NCBI RefSeq assembly: GCF_003584105.1
Contig: NZ_QXFO01000024.1
Location: forward strand, 239,917-303,916
Source of the DNA: Flagellimonas taeanensis
GTDB lineage: Bacteria > Bacteroidota > Bacteroidia > Flavobacteriales > Flavobacteriaceae
Reading direction: 5' to 3'
Length of the DNA stretch: 64,000 bases
Below the pieces are notes generated by a model. That model had not been told where the DNA came from. It made no database searches and saw nothing but the letters and a program-made list of their open reading frames with translations. Both the position numbers and the translations under genes were made by a program. Every line of letters begins with the position of its first letter. The first letter of the stretch is position 1. This document shows, in pieces, positions 33,252 through 41,344 of this stretch.

Positions 33252-34532
33252 ATGCGAGAAGACCTACTACATTTTATTTGGAGGCACAACAAGCTTCCAA
33301 AGAATGGGCTATGCGCTGGGAGCAATGGGAATGTGGTGATAAAGGCCGCAGGAACCCAAAATCCCTACGCAGGCCCCGACTTTTTCAATGCCCAAGTGGA
33401 GATCAATGGCCAACTCTGGGCAGGCAATGTGGAAATGCACATCAAATCATCCGATTGGTATGCGCACCACCATGAGACGGATGAAAATTATGACAGCGTC
33501 ATCCTCCATGTAGTTTGGGAAGATGACGTTGCTATTTTTAGGAAGGACGGTTCCCAGATTCCAGCCTTGGAGGTGAAGCAATATGTGCCGGAGCAACTTT
33601 TGGTGGCTTACAAGGGCCTTTTGGAAAACTCCAAACCCAGCTTCATCAATTGTGAAAAGGACTTTGGGGCAATCGACCCTTTTTTGGTCGAGAGTTGGTT
33701 TCACCGATTGTACATCGAACGGTTGGAGCACAAATCAGGTCTCATACTCGACCTGTTGAAAAGGTCGAACAATGACTGGGAAGCGGTCCTTTTTGTATTG
33801 TTGGCCAAGAATTTTGGATCCAAGGTGAACGGATCCTACTTTTTGGAACGGGCACAGCAATTGGATTTTTCCATTGTAAGGAAGACCAGCAACGAACCTT
33901 TTCAGTTGGAAAGCTTGTTGTTCGGGCATTTTGGGCTTCTGGATGAAAAGGATTGTACGGATGTATATTACCTGCAGCTCAAAAAGGAATACGATTATCT
34001 CTCCAGAAAGTACGATCTGCCCATACGTACTGGGAAACCCGAGTTTTTTGGTCTCCGGCCGCACAATTTTCCGACCCTTAGAATTTCACAATTGACCAAT
34101 CTGTACCATGGCAGGCAGGGCCTATTCTCGGAGTTGATGGCCAATCGCTCCCTAAAGGATATCTACCATATTTTTGATGTGGGGGCCAGTCCCTATTGGC
34201 ATGACCACTTTACCTTTGGCAAGACCTCGCGGAAAAGCGCAAAGAAGCTTTCGAAAAAGTTCATCGACCTTTTGGTCATCAATACCCTTGTGCCGCTCAA
34301 GTTCTGCTATGGCAAACAATTGGGTAAAGACTGGAACGAAGAGTTGCTCTCCTTGGTATCGGAAGTGGAAAAAGAGAGCAATTCCATCATTGCAAATTTT
34401 GAGCGATTGGGGACAAAAGCCAAAAATGCTCTGGAAAGCCAGGCCCAATTGGAACTATACACGAACTATTGTGCAAAGAATAAATGCCTGCAGTGCAGTT
34501 TGGGCACCCAATTATTGAACAGAAATGTCTAA
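33252..34532 (+). CDS. DUF2851 family protein
   Basis: A 426-residue protein matching the Bacteroidota-specific DUF2851 family, as shown by the N-terminal MREDLLHFIWRHNKLP, GTQNPYAGPDFFNAQVEINGQLWAGNVEMHIKSSDWYAHHH and the C-terminal cysteine-bearing NYCAKNKCLQCSLG. The function is unknown. The HIKSSDWYAHHHETDENYDSVILHVVWEDD stretch, with clustered His, Asp and Glu, resembles a metal-dependent active site, but I do not assign one. No signal peptide or membrane helix is seen. The PspC gene follows by 8 bp. Confidence 0.88.
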   Translation: MREDLLHFIWRHNKLPKNGLCAGSNGNVVIKAAGTQNPYAGPDFFNAQVEINGQLWAGNVEMHIKSSDWYAHHHETDENYDSVILHVVWEDDVAIFRKDGSQIPALEVKQYVPEQLLVAYKGLLENSKPSFINCEKDFGAIDPFLVESWFHRLYIERLEHKSGLILDLLKRSNNDWEAVLFVLLAKNFGSKVNGSYFLERAQQLDFSIVRKTSNEPFQLESLLFGHFGLLDEKDCTDVYYLQLKKEYDYLSRKYDLPIRTGKPEFFGLRPHNFPTLRISQLTNLYHGRQGLFSELMANRSLKDIYHIFDVGASPYWHDHFTFGKTSRKSAKKLSKKFIDLLVINTLVPLKFCYGKQLGKDWNEELLSLVSEVEKESNSIIANFERLGTKAKNALESQAQLELYTNYCAKNKCLQCSLGTQLLNRNV

Positions 34533-34540
34533 TTTTGAGT

Positions 34541-34768
34541 ATGTCTTTGTTCTATAACACCCTCTATTATTTCCAGAAAAGGGGCTTCGAGGTCTGCAGG
34601 CGCATAGCCGAGCGATTGGGAATCCGCGCCAGGGTAGTGCGTACCAGTTTCATCTATCTGACCTTTGTGACCCTGGGCTTTGGTTTTGCACTCTATCTTT
34701 TCATCGCCTTTTGGCTCCGCATCAAGGATTTGATCTATACAAAGCGCACTTCTGTTTTTGATCTGTAA
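34541..34768 (+). CDS. PspC-domain small membrane protein
   Basis: A 75-residue PspC-like protein: YYFQKRGFEVCRRIAERLGIRARVVRTSFIYLTFVTLGFGFALYLFIAFWLRI covers the domain with one hydrophobic hairpin (about 38-62). PspC domains sense or respond to inner-membrane stress in phage-shock systems, but no pspA is visible here. The ATG at 34541 is chosen because an earlier in-frame ATG lies within the DUF2851 gene. Confidence 0.8.
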   Translation: MSLFYNTLYYFQKRGFEVCRRIAERLGIRARVVRTSFIYLTFVTLGFGFALYLFIAFWLRIKDLIYTKRTSVFDL

Positions 34769-34974
34769 CGCTATTGAAAACCAATGTAACTTCTTGAATG
34801 AATCAAGGTGATTGCATCATATGTGGCTATGTTGAATGGAAATGACATCTCATTTTTGGTGCCAATACAAAATTTTCCACATAGCGTAGTTAAAAAAACA
34901 TAAAATTTGATAGCGTTGATTTTTTTTTGGATATTGCTGCCTTTACCATACCAAAAACTAACTAATACCAACAT

Positions 34975-37038
34975 ATGAAGTATTTTCTTACTCTAATGTC
35001 ATTTTTTGCCCTATCCATGGGCTTTTCACAGGAGTTGACCGTTGATGGCAAAACCTACAACGTATCCCCGAACATTAATGATGGGGCCATTGAACTTGAA
35101 GTGAGCGGAGGGGTTGAGCCCTACACCTATAAATGGAGCAACCAAAGTACACCGCTGACCTCAAAAAGGGCGCAGGGCCTTGTGGAAGGAATACCATATA
35201 GTGTTGTGGTGACCGATGCGGCCGGAAATTCCGTGACAAAGGAATTTGAGATCAAGACAGAGTCAATCACAGAAATTTTTAATGGAACCATGACCCCGGC
35301 AGTAAGCGCTTTGGGGTCTGTTCTTTTTTGGGACCCTTTTGCGGCCATCGGAGTCTATGATCCCGTGGCTTATGCAGATGTCAAGTTGATCGGGGTCCCC
35401 GATTGGAGCAATGAGACCCAGGACAAGTTTGTGATGAAGCAATGGCTGAAGACCGATGGGCAAAATGTTGCGGTCGGGGACGATATTGCCATCATCACCA
35501 GTGACAAGAACGGCGATATTACCATCAAGGCAACAGCGAAAGGAAAACTCCGTCACAAAGTGAAGGAGGGAAAAGTGATATACAATTCCGAGAACCAAGA
35601 GCATGTCATCGAGCAAGGCGCGCACTACTTTGCGGAAGTGGAGTATGATGAGCCTATCGCCATGGTTCATCCCAATGGAGATCCTATTATAAAAGGTATC
35701 CCATTTATTGTGATCTGGTTGGTGTTGGGAGCTTTGTTCTTCACCATTCGTATGGGCTTTATCAACATTCGTGGGTTTAGGCACTCCATTGATTTGGCCA
35801 AAGGAAAATATGATGACCCGGATGCACCTGGGCAAGTGACCCACTTCCAAGCTTTGGCCACTGCCGTTTCTGGCACCGTGGGTCTTGGAAACATCGCAGG
35901 GGTTGCCGTTGCAGTCTCACTAGGGGGTGCAGGGGCCACTTTTTGGATGATCGTTTGTGGATTGCTGGGTATGTCCTCCAAGTTTGTGGAGTGTACGCTT
36001 GGGGTCAAGTACCGTGACATATTGCCCGATGGTCGTGTGTTCGGTGGCCCGATGAACTATTTGCGTTACGGTCTCGAAAAAAGAAACATGAAAGGCTTTG
36101 GAAAGGTGTTGGCAGGTGTTTTTGCCGTGCTGGCCATCGGTGCCTCCTTTGGGGGAGGGAACATGTTCCAGGCCAACCAATCCTTTGAGCAATTGGCAGG
36201 ACAGTTCCCCATGTTGGCGGGCAACGGATTCTGGTTTGGGGTGGTCACCGCAATTTTGGTCGGAGTGGTCATCATCGGTGGGATCAGCAGCATTGCCAAG
36301 GTAACGGGCAAGATAGTGCCTATCATGGCATCGATATACATTGTGGCGGCCCTTGCCGTTATCATCATGAACATACAGAACATTGGCCCGGCCTTTTCCG
36401 CCATTTTTGATGGGGCGTTCAGTCCTTCTGCGCTAAAAGGTGGTATTTTGGGGGTATTGGTCATCGGTTTCCAAAGGGCGGCCTTTTCCAATGAGGCAGG
36501 GGTCGGTTCCGCTGCCATCGCCCACAGTACGGCCAAGACCAACAACCCGCCTTCAGAAGGTTTTGTGGCCTTGTTGGAGCCTTTTATAGATACTGTTGTC
36601 GTGTGTACGCTAACGGCATTGGTATTGATCTTTACCGGTATGCATGAAGTTGAGGGAATGGCAGGGGCCCAGTTGACATCCGATGCCTTTGGAAGCCAGA
36701 TTTCTTGGTTCCCATATATATTGGCCTTGGCAGTTTTCCTTTTTGCCTTCTCTACCATGATTTCCTGGTCCTACTACGGAATGAGGGCATGGACCTATCT
36801 TTTTGGGAAGAGCAAGCGCTCTGAAATGCTATACAAAATGCTGTTCTTGGTATTTGTGGTCGTGGGAGCTTCTGTAAGTTTGGGGGCCGTATTGGATTTT
36901 TCCGATATGATGATCTTGGCCATGTCCTTTCCGAATATCATAGGATTGTACATCATGTCCGGTGAGGTGAGAAAAGATCTCGACGGTTATTTGCAAAAAT
37001 TGAAATCCAACCAGCTTTTCAAAAAAGCGAAGAGCTAA
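34975..37038 (+). CDS. alanine/sodium symporter (AGCS) with N-terminal beta domain and lipoyl-like insertion
   Basis: A 687-residue protein. Residues 1-18 are a signal peptide ([19 protein letters not shown]). Residues 20-95 form an SprB/PKD-like repeat ([20 protein letters not shown]...[12 protein letters not shown]). Then [16 protein letters not shown] (111-126) matches the N-terminal helix of AGCS transporters. Residues 150-222 ([21 protein letters not shown] and TSDKNGD around Lys178) resemble a biotinyl/lipoyl domain. The transporter core runs from 241 ([16 protein letters not shown]) with [14 protein letters not shown] and [13 protein letters not shown]. The core imports alanine or glycine with sodium in known members. 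The two extra domains are unusual. A 206-bp upstream spacer shows no clear promoter. Confidence 0.88.
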   Translation: MKYFLTLMSFFALSMGFSQELTVDGKTYNVSPNINDGAIELEVSGGVEPYTYKWSNQSTPLTSKRAQGLVEGIPYSVVVTDAAGNSVTKEFEIKTESITEIFNGTMTPAVSALGSVLFWDPFAAIGVYDPVAYADVKLIGVPDWSNETQDKFVMKQWLKTDGQNVAVGDDIAIITSDKNGDITIKATAKGKLRHKVKEGKVIYNSENQEHVIEQGAHYFAEVEYDEPIAMVHPNGDPIIKGIPFIVIWLVLGALFFTIRMGFINIRGFRHSIDLAKGKYDDPDAPGQVTHFQALATAVSGTVGLGNIAGVAVAVSLGGAGATFWMIVCGLLGMSSKFVECTLGVKYRDILPDGRVFGGPMNYLRYGLEKRNMKGFGKVLAGVFAVLAIGASFGGGNMFQANQSFEQLAGQFPMLAGNGFWFGVVTAILVGVVIIGGISSIAKVTGKIVPIMASIYIVAALAVIIMNIQNIGPAFSAIFDGAFSPSALKGGILGVLVIGFQRAAFSNEAGVGSAAIAHSTAKTNNPPSEGFVALLEPFIDTVVVCTLTALVLIFTGMHEVEGMAGAQLTSDAFGSQISWFPYILALAVFLFAFSTMISWSYYGMRAWTYLFGKSKRSEMLYKMLFLVFVVVGASVSLGAVLDFSDMMILAMSFPNIIGLYIMSGEVRKDLDGYLQKLKSNQLFKKAKS

Positions 37039-37054
37039 GCATTGGTTTAGAATA

Positions 37055-37912
37055 ATGATAAGACCATCCCACTTCAGGTTCAACAAACAGGAACGGAGTG
37101 GGATTTTCTTTTTGTTGCTCCTTGTCGTGCTACTGCAGGGAGTTTATTATGTTGTACAGGCAAAACCTTTTGGAGGCAGGCCAAAATTTACCGAGGATAC
37201 CGTGGCCTTGGCCAAATTGGACAGTTTGAAAAAAGTCACTTCAGGTGACACTTTGAAACTGGCCCAGTTCAATCCTAACTACATTACGGATTATAGAGGG
37301 TATGTGCTTGGACTCTCCACAGACGAACTGGACAGATTGGTCGCTTTCCGGAAACAGGGAAAGTATGTGAATTCCGTATCGGACTTTCAGGAAGTGACCC
37401 AGATCTCCGATTCCCTTTTGGAAACCATCTCCCCATATTTTAAATTTCCGGTATGGCGACAAAAGGAAGCTGTAAAGCCATCAGGGCCATTTGTGCAAAC
37501 TAAGGAGGGCGTTGTTCCGAAAGACCTGAACCTCGCCACCAAGGAAGAATTGATGCGGGTGAACGGCATCGGGGAAAAACTATCGGACAGGATCATCAAT
37601 TTTAGGGACAAGCTTGGGGGGGTTTTGGTGAACGAACAACTCTACGATGTGTATGGGCTGGATTCGGAAGTCGTAAAAAGAGCATTGGTCAGCTTTCGGG
37701 TGCTCCATCCACCAAATATTGCAAAAATCAATATCAATACAGCATCAGCACAGCAACTTTCAACTTTGCTGTACATCAATCGAGACCTGGCAAGGGAAAT
37801 TGTATCGCATAGGGAGGCCAATGGAGCCTTTTCAACATTGAACGAATTAGCGAACGTTAAGACGTTTCCAAAGGAAAGGATTGATAGAATTAAGCTATAT
37901 TTGACCCTATAA
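37055..37912 (+). CDS. helix-hairpin-helix domain protein (ComEA-like)
   Basis: A 285-residue protein with one N-terminal membrane helix (about 14-32) and tandem ComEA-type helix-hairpin-helix motifs, best seen in [35 protein letters not shown] and [41 protein letters not shown]. The first unit, around [34 protein letters not shown], is more diverged. The HhH unit binds DNA without sequence preference in competence proteins. Here it may act outside the inner membrane, but no other competence gene is nearby. It lies 16 bp downstream of the symporter and 10 bp upstream of the acyl-CoA dehydrogenase. Confidence 0.85.
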   Translation: MIRPSHFRFNKQERSGIFFLLLLVVLLQGVYYVVQAKPFGGRPKFTEDTVALAKLDSLKKVTSGDTLKLAQFNPNYITDYRGYVLGLSTDELDRLVAFRKQGKYVNSVSDFQEVTQISDSLLETISPYFKFPVWRQKEAVKPSGPFVQTKEGVVPKDLNLATKEELMRVNGIGEKLSDRIINFRDKLGGVLVNEQLYDVYGLDSEVVKRALVSFRVLHPPNIAKININTASAQQLSTLLYINRDLAREIVSHREANGAFSTLNELANVKTFPKERIDRIKLYLTL

Positions 37913-37922
37913 AATTGCACGA

Positions 37923-39086
37923 ATGGTTACGGAAACTATATCCATGATGAACTTTGATTATTCAGAGACCCAAAAAATGGTAGCTGAATCTGCACGGGAT
38001 TTTGCCCAACAATACATTCTTCCCCATGTGATGGAGTGGGACGAGGCACAGACCTTTCCTGTTGAAGTTTTCAAAAAGGCCGGGGAGTTTGGTTTTATGG
38101 GTGTCCTGGTCCCTGAAGAACTGGGAGGTTCTGGACTGGGCTACCATGAATATATTGCCATTTTGGAGGAAATCTCAAAAGTGGACCCCTCCATTGGGCT
38201 TTCCGTGGCGGCGCACAATTCGCTTTGCACCAACCATATCCTATCGTTTGGCAATGAGGAGCAAAAGCATCGTTGGATCCCTAAATTGGCCACTGCCGAA
38301 TGGATCGGTGCCTGGGGGCTTACCGAACACAATACGGGATCGGATGCAGGAGGGATGAACACCACCGCGGTGAAGGATGGGGATGATTGGGTGCTGAACG
38401 GTGCCAAAAACTTCATTACCCATGGCAAGAGCGGGGATATCGCCGTGGTGATTGCCAGAACAGGGGAGAAGGGGGACAGTCATGGAATGACTGCCTTTGC
38501 CGTGGAAAAAGGTACGCCGGGCTTTACGAGCGGAAAAAAAGAAAACAAACTGGGCATGAGGGCCAGTGAAACAGCAGAACTCATCTTTTCCGATTGTAGG
38601 ATTCCCGATGCCAACCGTTTGGGCGAAGTGGGCGATGGCTTTGTACAGTCCATGAAAGTGTTGGACGGCGGCCGGATTTCGATAGGGGCCCTTTCGCTGG
38701 GTATTGCCAAAGGGGCATACGAAGCCGCCTTGAAATATTCCAAGGAACGGGTGCAGTTTGGAAAGCCGATATGTGAGTTCCAAGGTATTTCCTTCAAATT
38801 GGCGGATATGGCCACAGAAATAGAGGCATCGGAGCTACTGTTGCACAAGGCCGCTTTCCTTAAGAACGAGGGAAGGCCCATGACCAAATTGAGCGCCATG
38901 TCCAAAATGTATGCTTCGGAAGTTTGTGTGAAAGTGGCCAATGAGGCTGTTCAGATCCATGGGGGATACGGATACACCAAAGACTTTCCCGTTGAAAAGT
39001 TTTACCGCGATTCAAAACTCTGTACCATAGGGGAAGGGACCACCGAGATCCAAAAACTGGTGATTTCAAGAAATATTCTCAAGTAA
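37923..39086 (+). CDS. acyl-CoA dehydrogenase
   Basis: A 387-residue flavoprotein that oxidises acyl-CoA to enoyl-CoA. Motifs are [16 protein letters not shown] (FAD/substrate loop), [34 protein letters not shown], and the C-terminal [39 protein letters not shown] with the catalytic base Glu in EGTTEIQ. It is closest in pattern to short/branched-chain enzymes; chain length is not readable. The start could also be the ATGs at 37944 or 37947 (MNFDYSE). It precedes the rpsU promoter. Confidence 0.95.
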   Translation: MVTETISMMNFDYSETQKMVAESARDFAQQYILPHVMEWDEAQTFPVEVFKKAGEFGFMGVLVPEELGGSGLGYHEYIAILEEISKVDPSIGLSVAAHNSLCTNHILSFGNEEQKHRWIPKLATAEWIGAWGLTEHNTGSDAGGMNTTAVKDGDDWVLNGAKNFITHGKSGDIAVVIARTGEKGDSHGMTAFAVEKGTPGFTSGKKENKLGMRASETAELIFSDCRIPDANRLGEVGDGFVQSMKVLDGGRISIGALSLGIAKGAYEAALKYSKERVQFGKPICEFQGISFKLADMATEIEASELLLHKAAFLKNEGRPMTKLSAMSKMYASEVCVKVANEAVQIHGGYGYTKDFPVEKFYRDSKLCTIGEGTTEIQKLVISRNILK

Positions 39087-39089
39087 TTT

Positions 39090-39121
39090 TTGCACGGGAA
39101 AAATTAATAAATGTATATTTG
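39090..39121 (+). promoter_or_regulatory. rpsU promoter
   Basis: TTG (39090-39092), a 21-bp spacer and TATATTTG (39114-39121) fit the Bacteroidota promoter consensus. The start point is expected near 39127, giving a 30-nt leader that contains the Shine-Dalgarno sequence. Confidence 0.7.
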
Positions 39122-39141
39122 CACTCCAAAATTCTAAAAGA

Positions 39142-39148
39142 AAGGAGG
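39142..39148 (+). promoter_or_regulatory. strong Shine-Dalgarno sequence of rpsU
   Basis: AAGGAGG, within AAAGGAGGTTG, lies 9 bp before the rpsU ATG. Nearly all other genes in this window lack such a site. In Flavobacterium, ribosomes hide the anti-Shine-Dalgarno 16S tail with the help of bS21, and rpsU is one of the few genes with a strong site, which points to autoregulation. Confidence 0.85.
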
Positions 39149-39157
39149 TTGTAGCCC

Positions 39158-39352
39158 ATGTTGATAATACCAGTTAAAGAAGGAGAAAACATCGATAGAG
39201 CCCTGAAGCGTTTCAAGCGAAAGTTTGACAAGACAGGAACCATGCGCCAGTTGCGAAGCAGGCAGCAGTTCACCAAGCCTTCTGTAGAGCGTAGAGCTCA
39301 AATTCAGAAAGCGCAGTATATTCAAGGTCTAAGGGACCAAGAAGAAGTATAG
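39158..39352 (+). CDS. rpsU: 30S ribosomal protein bS21
   Basis: A 64-residue basic ribosomal protein: MLIIPVKEGENIDRALKRFKRKFDKTGTMRQLRSRQQFTKPSVERRAQIQKAQYIQ. Length and pattern are those of flavobacterial bS21. It has its own promoter, a strong Shine-Dalgarno sequence and an intrinsic terminator, so it is a single-gene unit with dedicated control. Confidence 0.97.
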   Translation: MLIIPVKEGENIDRALKRFKRKFDKTGTMRQLRSRQQFTKPSVERRAQIQKAQYIQGLRDQEEV

Positions 39353-39375
39353 GGTTCAGCTGAACAATATATACG

Positions 39376-39407
39376 ATCCCGTTCCATAATTGGAACGGGA
39401 TTTTTTT
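39376..39407 (+). terminator. intrinsic terminator after rpsU
   Basis: ATCCCGTTCCA-TAAT-TGGAACGGGAT (39376-39401) followed by TTTTTT. An upstream in-frame start for the recombinase gene at 39390 would begin inside this hairpin, which argues for the later start at 39450. Confidence 0.9.
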
Positions 39408-39437
39408 GTTTTATATCCCAGGCCTGCCGGATTTCGC

Positions 39438-39445
39438 TATTTTTG
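39438..39445 (+). promoter_or_regulatory. candidate -7 box for xer gene
   Basis: TATTTTTG fits TAnnTTTG and ends 4 bp before the ATG at 39450, the same geometry as at pyrE and trpL. No TTG at the usual distance is visible. Confidence 0.35.
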
Positions 39446-39449
39446 GGAT

Positions 39450-40340
39450 ATGTCCGTACCTGCTTTCATATCGTATCTCAAACTGGAGAAGAACTACTCG
39501 CCCCATACCATAAAGGCCTATGAGCGTGATATCGGGGAATTTTCCACTTTTTGTGAGGAACACCACGACATATCTTCCATAACCAATGTGGGATACCCGC
39601 TGGTCCGAAACTGGATCGTTTCCCTGTCCAATGGTGGAATGTCCAATAGGAGCATCAACAGAAAAATATCTTCCCTGCAAGCCTACTACAAATTTTTGAT
39701 GAAGGTAGGGCAGATTACCGTTTCACCTTTGGCGAAGCACAGGGCGCTCAAGACCGAGAAGAAGGTGGAGGTGCCGTTCTCCGAGCGCGAAATGGACACT
39801 ATTCTTTCCGAAATACCCTTTCCGGATGACTTTGAGGGGACACGGGACAAACTCATCATAGAACTACTGTACACCTCTGGAATGCGAAGGGCGGAAATGG
39901 TGAATCTTAAGGTGGGCGATGTGGACCTGAACAGGGGTACCCTAAAAGTTTTGGGCAAAAGGAACAAGGAGCGTATCCTTCCGCTTTTGCCTTCTTCTGT
40001 AGAGCTCATCAAAGGCTATTTGGAGCGACGTTCCGAGGTGGAAAACGGGGCTGGGGCACTTTATCTTTTTTTAACAGAAAACGGTCTTAAAATTTATGAA
40101 ACACTTGTTTATCGCATTATAAATAAGTATTTTAGTTTAGTGTCCCCCAAGGTAAAAAAGAGCCCGCACATACTGCGGCATACCTTTGCAACACACTTGC
40201 TCAACAGGGGGGCTGATTTGAATTCGGTCAAGGAATTATTGGGCCATTCAAGTTTGGCATCCACTCAGGTGTACACACACAATAGCATTGCCGAACTTAA
40301 GAAAGTTCATCAAAAGGCCCATCCCAGAAACAAGAAATAG
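39450..40340 (+). CDS. xerC: tyrosine recombinase XerC/XerD
   Basis: A 296-residue site-specific recombinase that resolves chromosome dimers. The N-terminal SAM-like domain starts MSVPAFISYLKLEKNYSPHTIKAYERDIGEF. The catalytic region has the first Arg in TSGMRRAEMVNLKVGD, a Lys in VLGKRNKER, HILRHTFATHLLNRGADLNSVKELLGHSSLASTQVYTH with the His-Arg-His residues, and the nucleophile Tyr in QVYTH. I use the ATG at 39450; the longer frame starts inside the rpsU terminator. XerC versus XerD cannot be decided here. A chromosomal gene, no integrase context. Confidence 0.9.
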   Translation: MSVPAFISYLKLEKNYSPHTIKAYERDIGEFSTFCEEHHDISSITNVGYPLVRNWIVSLSNGGMSNRSINRKISSLQAYYKFLMKVGQITVSPLAKHRALKTEKKVEVPFSEREMDTILSEIPFPDDFEGTRDKLIIELLYTSGMRRAEMVNLKVGDVDLNRGTLKVLGKRNKERILPLLPSSVELIKGYLERRSEVENGAGALYLFLTENGLKIYETLVYRIINKYFSLVSPKVKKSPHILRHTFATHLLNRGADLNSVKELLGHSSLASTQVYTHNSIAELKKVHQKAHPRNKK

Positions 40341-40397
40341 ATTTTTCTTGTATTTGTTTAACACCGCTGCTACTTGCAGCACTAAAAACTAAGTCCT

Positions 40398-40700
40398 ATG
40401 AAGGTAAATGCACAATCGGTAAATTTTGTAGCTGATGGTAAGCTCATCGACTTTATCCAAAAAAGAATGGATAAGATGGAATTGTTCTATGACAGGGTCA
40501 TTGATTCGGATGTTTTCTTAAAAGTGGACAACACCAGTACGAAAGAGAATAAGATAGTGGAAATCATGGTTTCCGTGCCCAGGGATAAATTTATGGTGAA
40601 AAAACAGTGCAAGACCTTTGAAGAAGCGGTGGATTCGGCCTGCAGTTCATTGGAAAGACAATTGGTGAAACGAAAGGAGAAATTAAGGGCGAAGGCTTGA
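40398..40700 (+). CDS. hpf: ribosome hibernation-promoting factor (HPF/RaiA, short form)
   Basis: A 100-residue short HPF/RaiA protein that sits in the decoding centre and inactivates ribosomes in stationary phase. The pattern MKVNAQSVNFVADGKLIDFIQKRMDKMELFYDRVIDSDVFLKV and the basic C-terminus (ERQLVKRKEKLRAKA) are typical. It lies 57 bp after the recombinase gene and is followed by the tRNA promoter region. Confidence 0.92.
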   Translation: MKVNAQSVNFVADGKLIDFIQKRMDKMELFYDRVIDSDVFLKVDNTSTKENKIVEIMVSVPRDKFMVKKQCKTFEEAVDSACSSLERQLVKRKEKLRAKA

Positions 40701-40722
40701 TCAAAATTTTTAAAATTTTATT

Positions 40723-40751
40723 TTGATTAAAAAAAAATATCTCTACATTTG
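40723..40751 (+). promoter_or_regulatory. promoter of tRNA-tuf cluster
   Basis: TTG (40723-40725), an 18-bp spacer and TACATTTG (40744-40751) form a near-ideal Bacteroidota promoter, 52 bp before tRNA-Thr. The expected start at about 40756 falls inside the 5' arm of the hairpin at 40753-40774. Confidence 0.75.
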
Positions 40752-40752
40752 C

Positions 40753-40780
40753 AGTCCGTTAGAAATAGCGGACTTTTTTT
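40753..40780 (+). terminator. intrinsic terminator of hpf overlapping tRNA promoter start region
   Basis: AGTCCGTT-AGAAAT-AGCGGACT (40753-40774) forms an 8-bp stem with one U-G pair, followed by seven T. Transcripts from upstream (hpf) contain the full hairpin. Transcripts starting from the tRNA promoter would lack part of the 5' arm. Confidence 0.75.
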
Positions 40781-40802
40781 GTGACCGAAAGAGGTACAAA
40801 AT

Positions 40803-40876
40803 GCCGATATAGCTCAGTTGGCTAGAGCACGTGATTTGTAATCTCGGGGTCGTGGGTTCGAATCCCTCTATCGGCT
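40803..40876 (+). tRNA. tRNA-Thr (TGT)
   Basis: Cloverleaf: acceptor GCCGATA with TATCGGC and discriminator T, D-arm GCTCAGTTGGCTAGAGC, anticodon loop TTTGTAA (anticodon TGT), T-arm GTGGGTTCGAATCCCTC. No CCA is encoded. Confidence 0.93.
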
Positions 40877-40898
40877 CGTAAGTTACTGAAAATAAGGC

Positions 40899-40981
40899 GG
40901 GGAGATACTCAAGCGGCCAACGAGGACAGACTGTAAATCTGTTGGTTTTCACCTTCGCAGGTTCGAATCCTGCTCTCCCCA
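40899..40981 (+). tRNA. tRNA-Tyr (GTA)
   Basis: A class II tRNA with a long variable arm: acceptor GGGGAGA with TCTCCCC and discriminator A, anticodon GTA in GACTGTAAATC, T-loop GGTTCGAATCC. The length of 83 nt fits tRNA-Tyr. Confidence 0.93.
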
Positions 40982-40985
40982 CAGA

Positions 40986-41004
40986 AATTGTTCCCGGAAC
41001 AATT
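40986..41004 (+). other. hairpin between tRNA-Tyr and tRNA-Gly
   Basis: AATTGTTCC-C-GGAACAATT is a 9-bp near-perfect inverted repeat without T-run. A second hairpin, TTTTGGGG-AAGG-CCCCAAAA, lies at about 41037-41056. Both may serve tRNA processing. Confidence 0.45.
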
Positions 41005-41062
41005 GGTGAAAGGGACGCTTTTTTGAAATATTGAAAATTTTGGGGAAGGCCCCAAAAAAAAT

Positions 41063-41135
41063 GCGGGAGTAGCTCAGTTGGTAGAGCGTCAGCCTTCCAA
41101 GCTGAATGTCGCCGGTTCGAACCCGGTCTCCCGCT
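41063..41135 (+). tRNA. tRNA-Gly (TCC)
   Basis: Acceptor GCGGGAG with CTCCCGC and discriminator T, anticodon stem TCAGC/GCTGA around loop CTTCCAA (anticodon TCC), T-arm GCCGGTTCGAACCCGGT. Confidence 0.95.
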
Positions 41136-41224
41136 CTAGATTTGAAACTTTGGTTTCAAGAAGAAGGTTGAAGTTTTTGCGAGCTTGCTTGTGACTTTAA
41201 ACTCTAAACCTGATTAACCCATAG

Positions 41225-41296
41225 GCCGGTGTAGCTCAGGGGTAGAGCGTTTCCTTGGTAAGGAAGAGGTCAGGGGTTCAAATCCCCTCATTGGCT
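41225..41296 (+). tRNA. tRNA-Thr (GGT)
   Basis: Acceptor GCCGGTG with CATTGGC (two G-U pairs) and discriminator T, anticodon loop TTGGTAA (anticodon GGT) on stem TTTCC/GGAAG, T-arm AGGGGTTCAAATCCCCT. It lies 48 bp upstream of tuf. Confidence 0.93.
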
Positions 41297-41344
41297 CAAA
41301 ACGATTTGTACACTAATATAAACTAAGAATTAAATTATTTTAAA

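Noticed and set aside
34484..34540. Longer N-terminus for the PspC protein
   Set aside because: The added 19 residues lie in the DUF2851 coding region in another frame and are not hydrophobic or conserved; the ATG at 34541 fits the family.
34812..34882. 7-bp inverted repeat GCTATGT/ACATAGC before the symporter gene
   Set aside because: Arms are short and 50 bp apart, without promoter elements around them.
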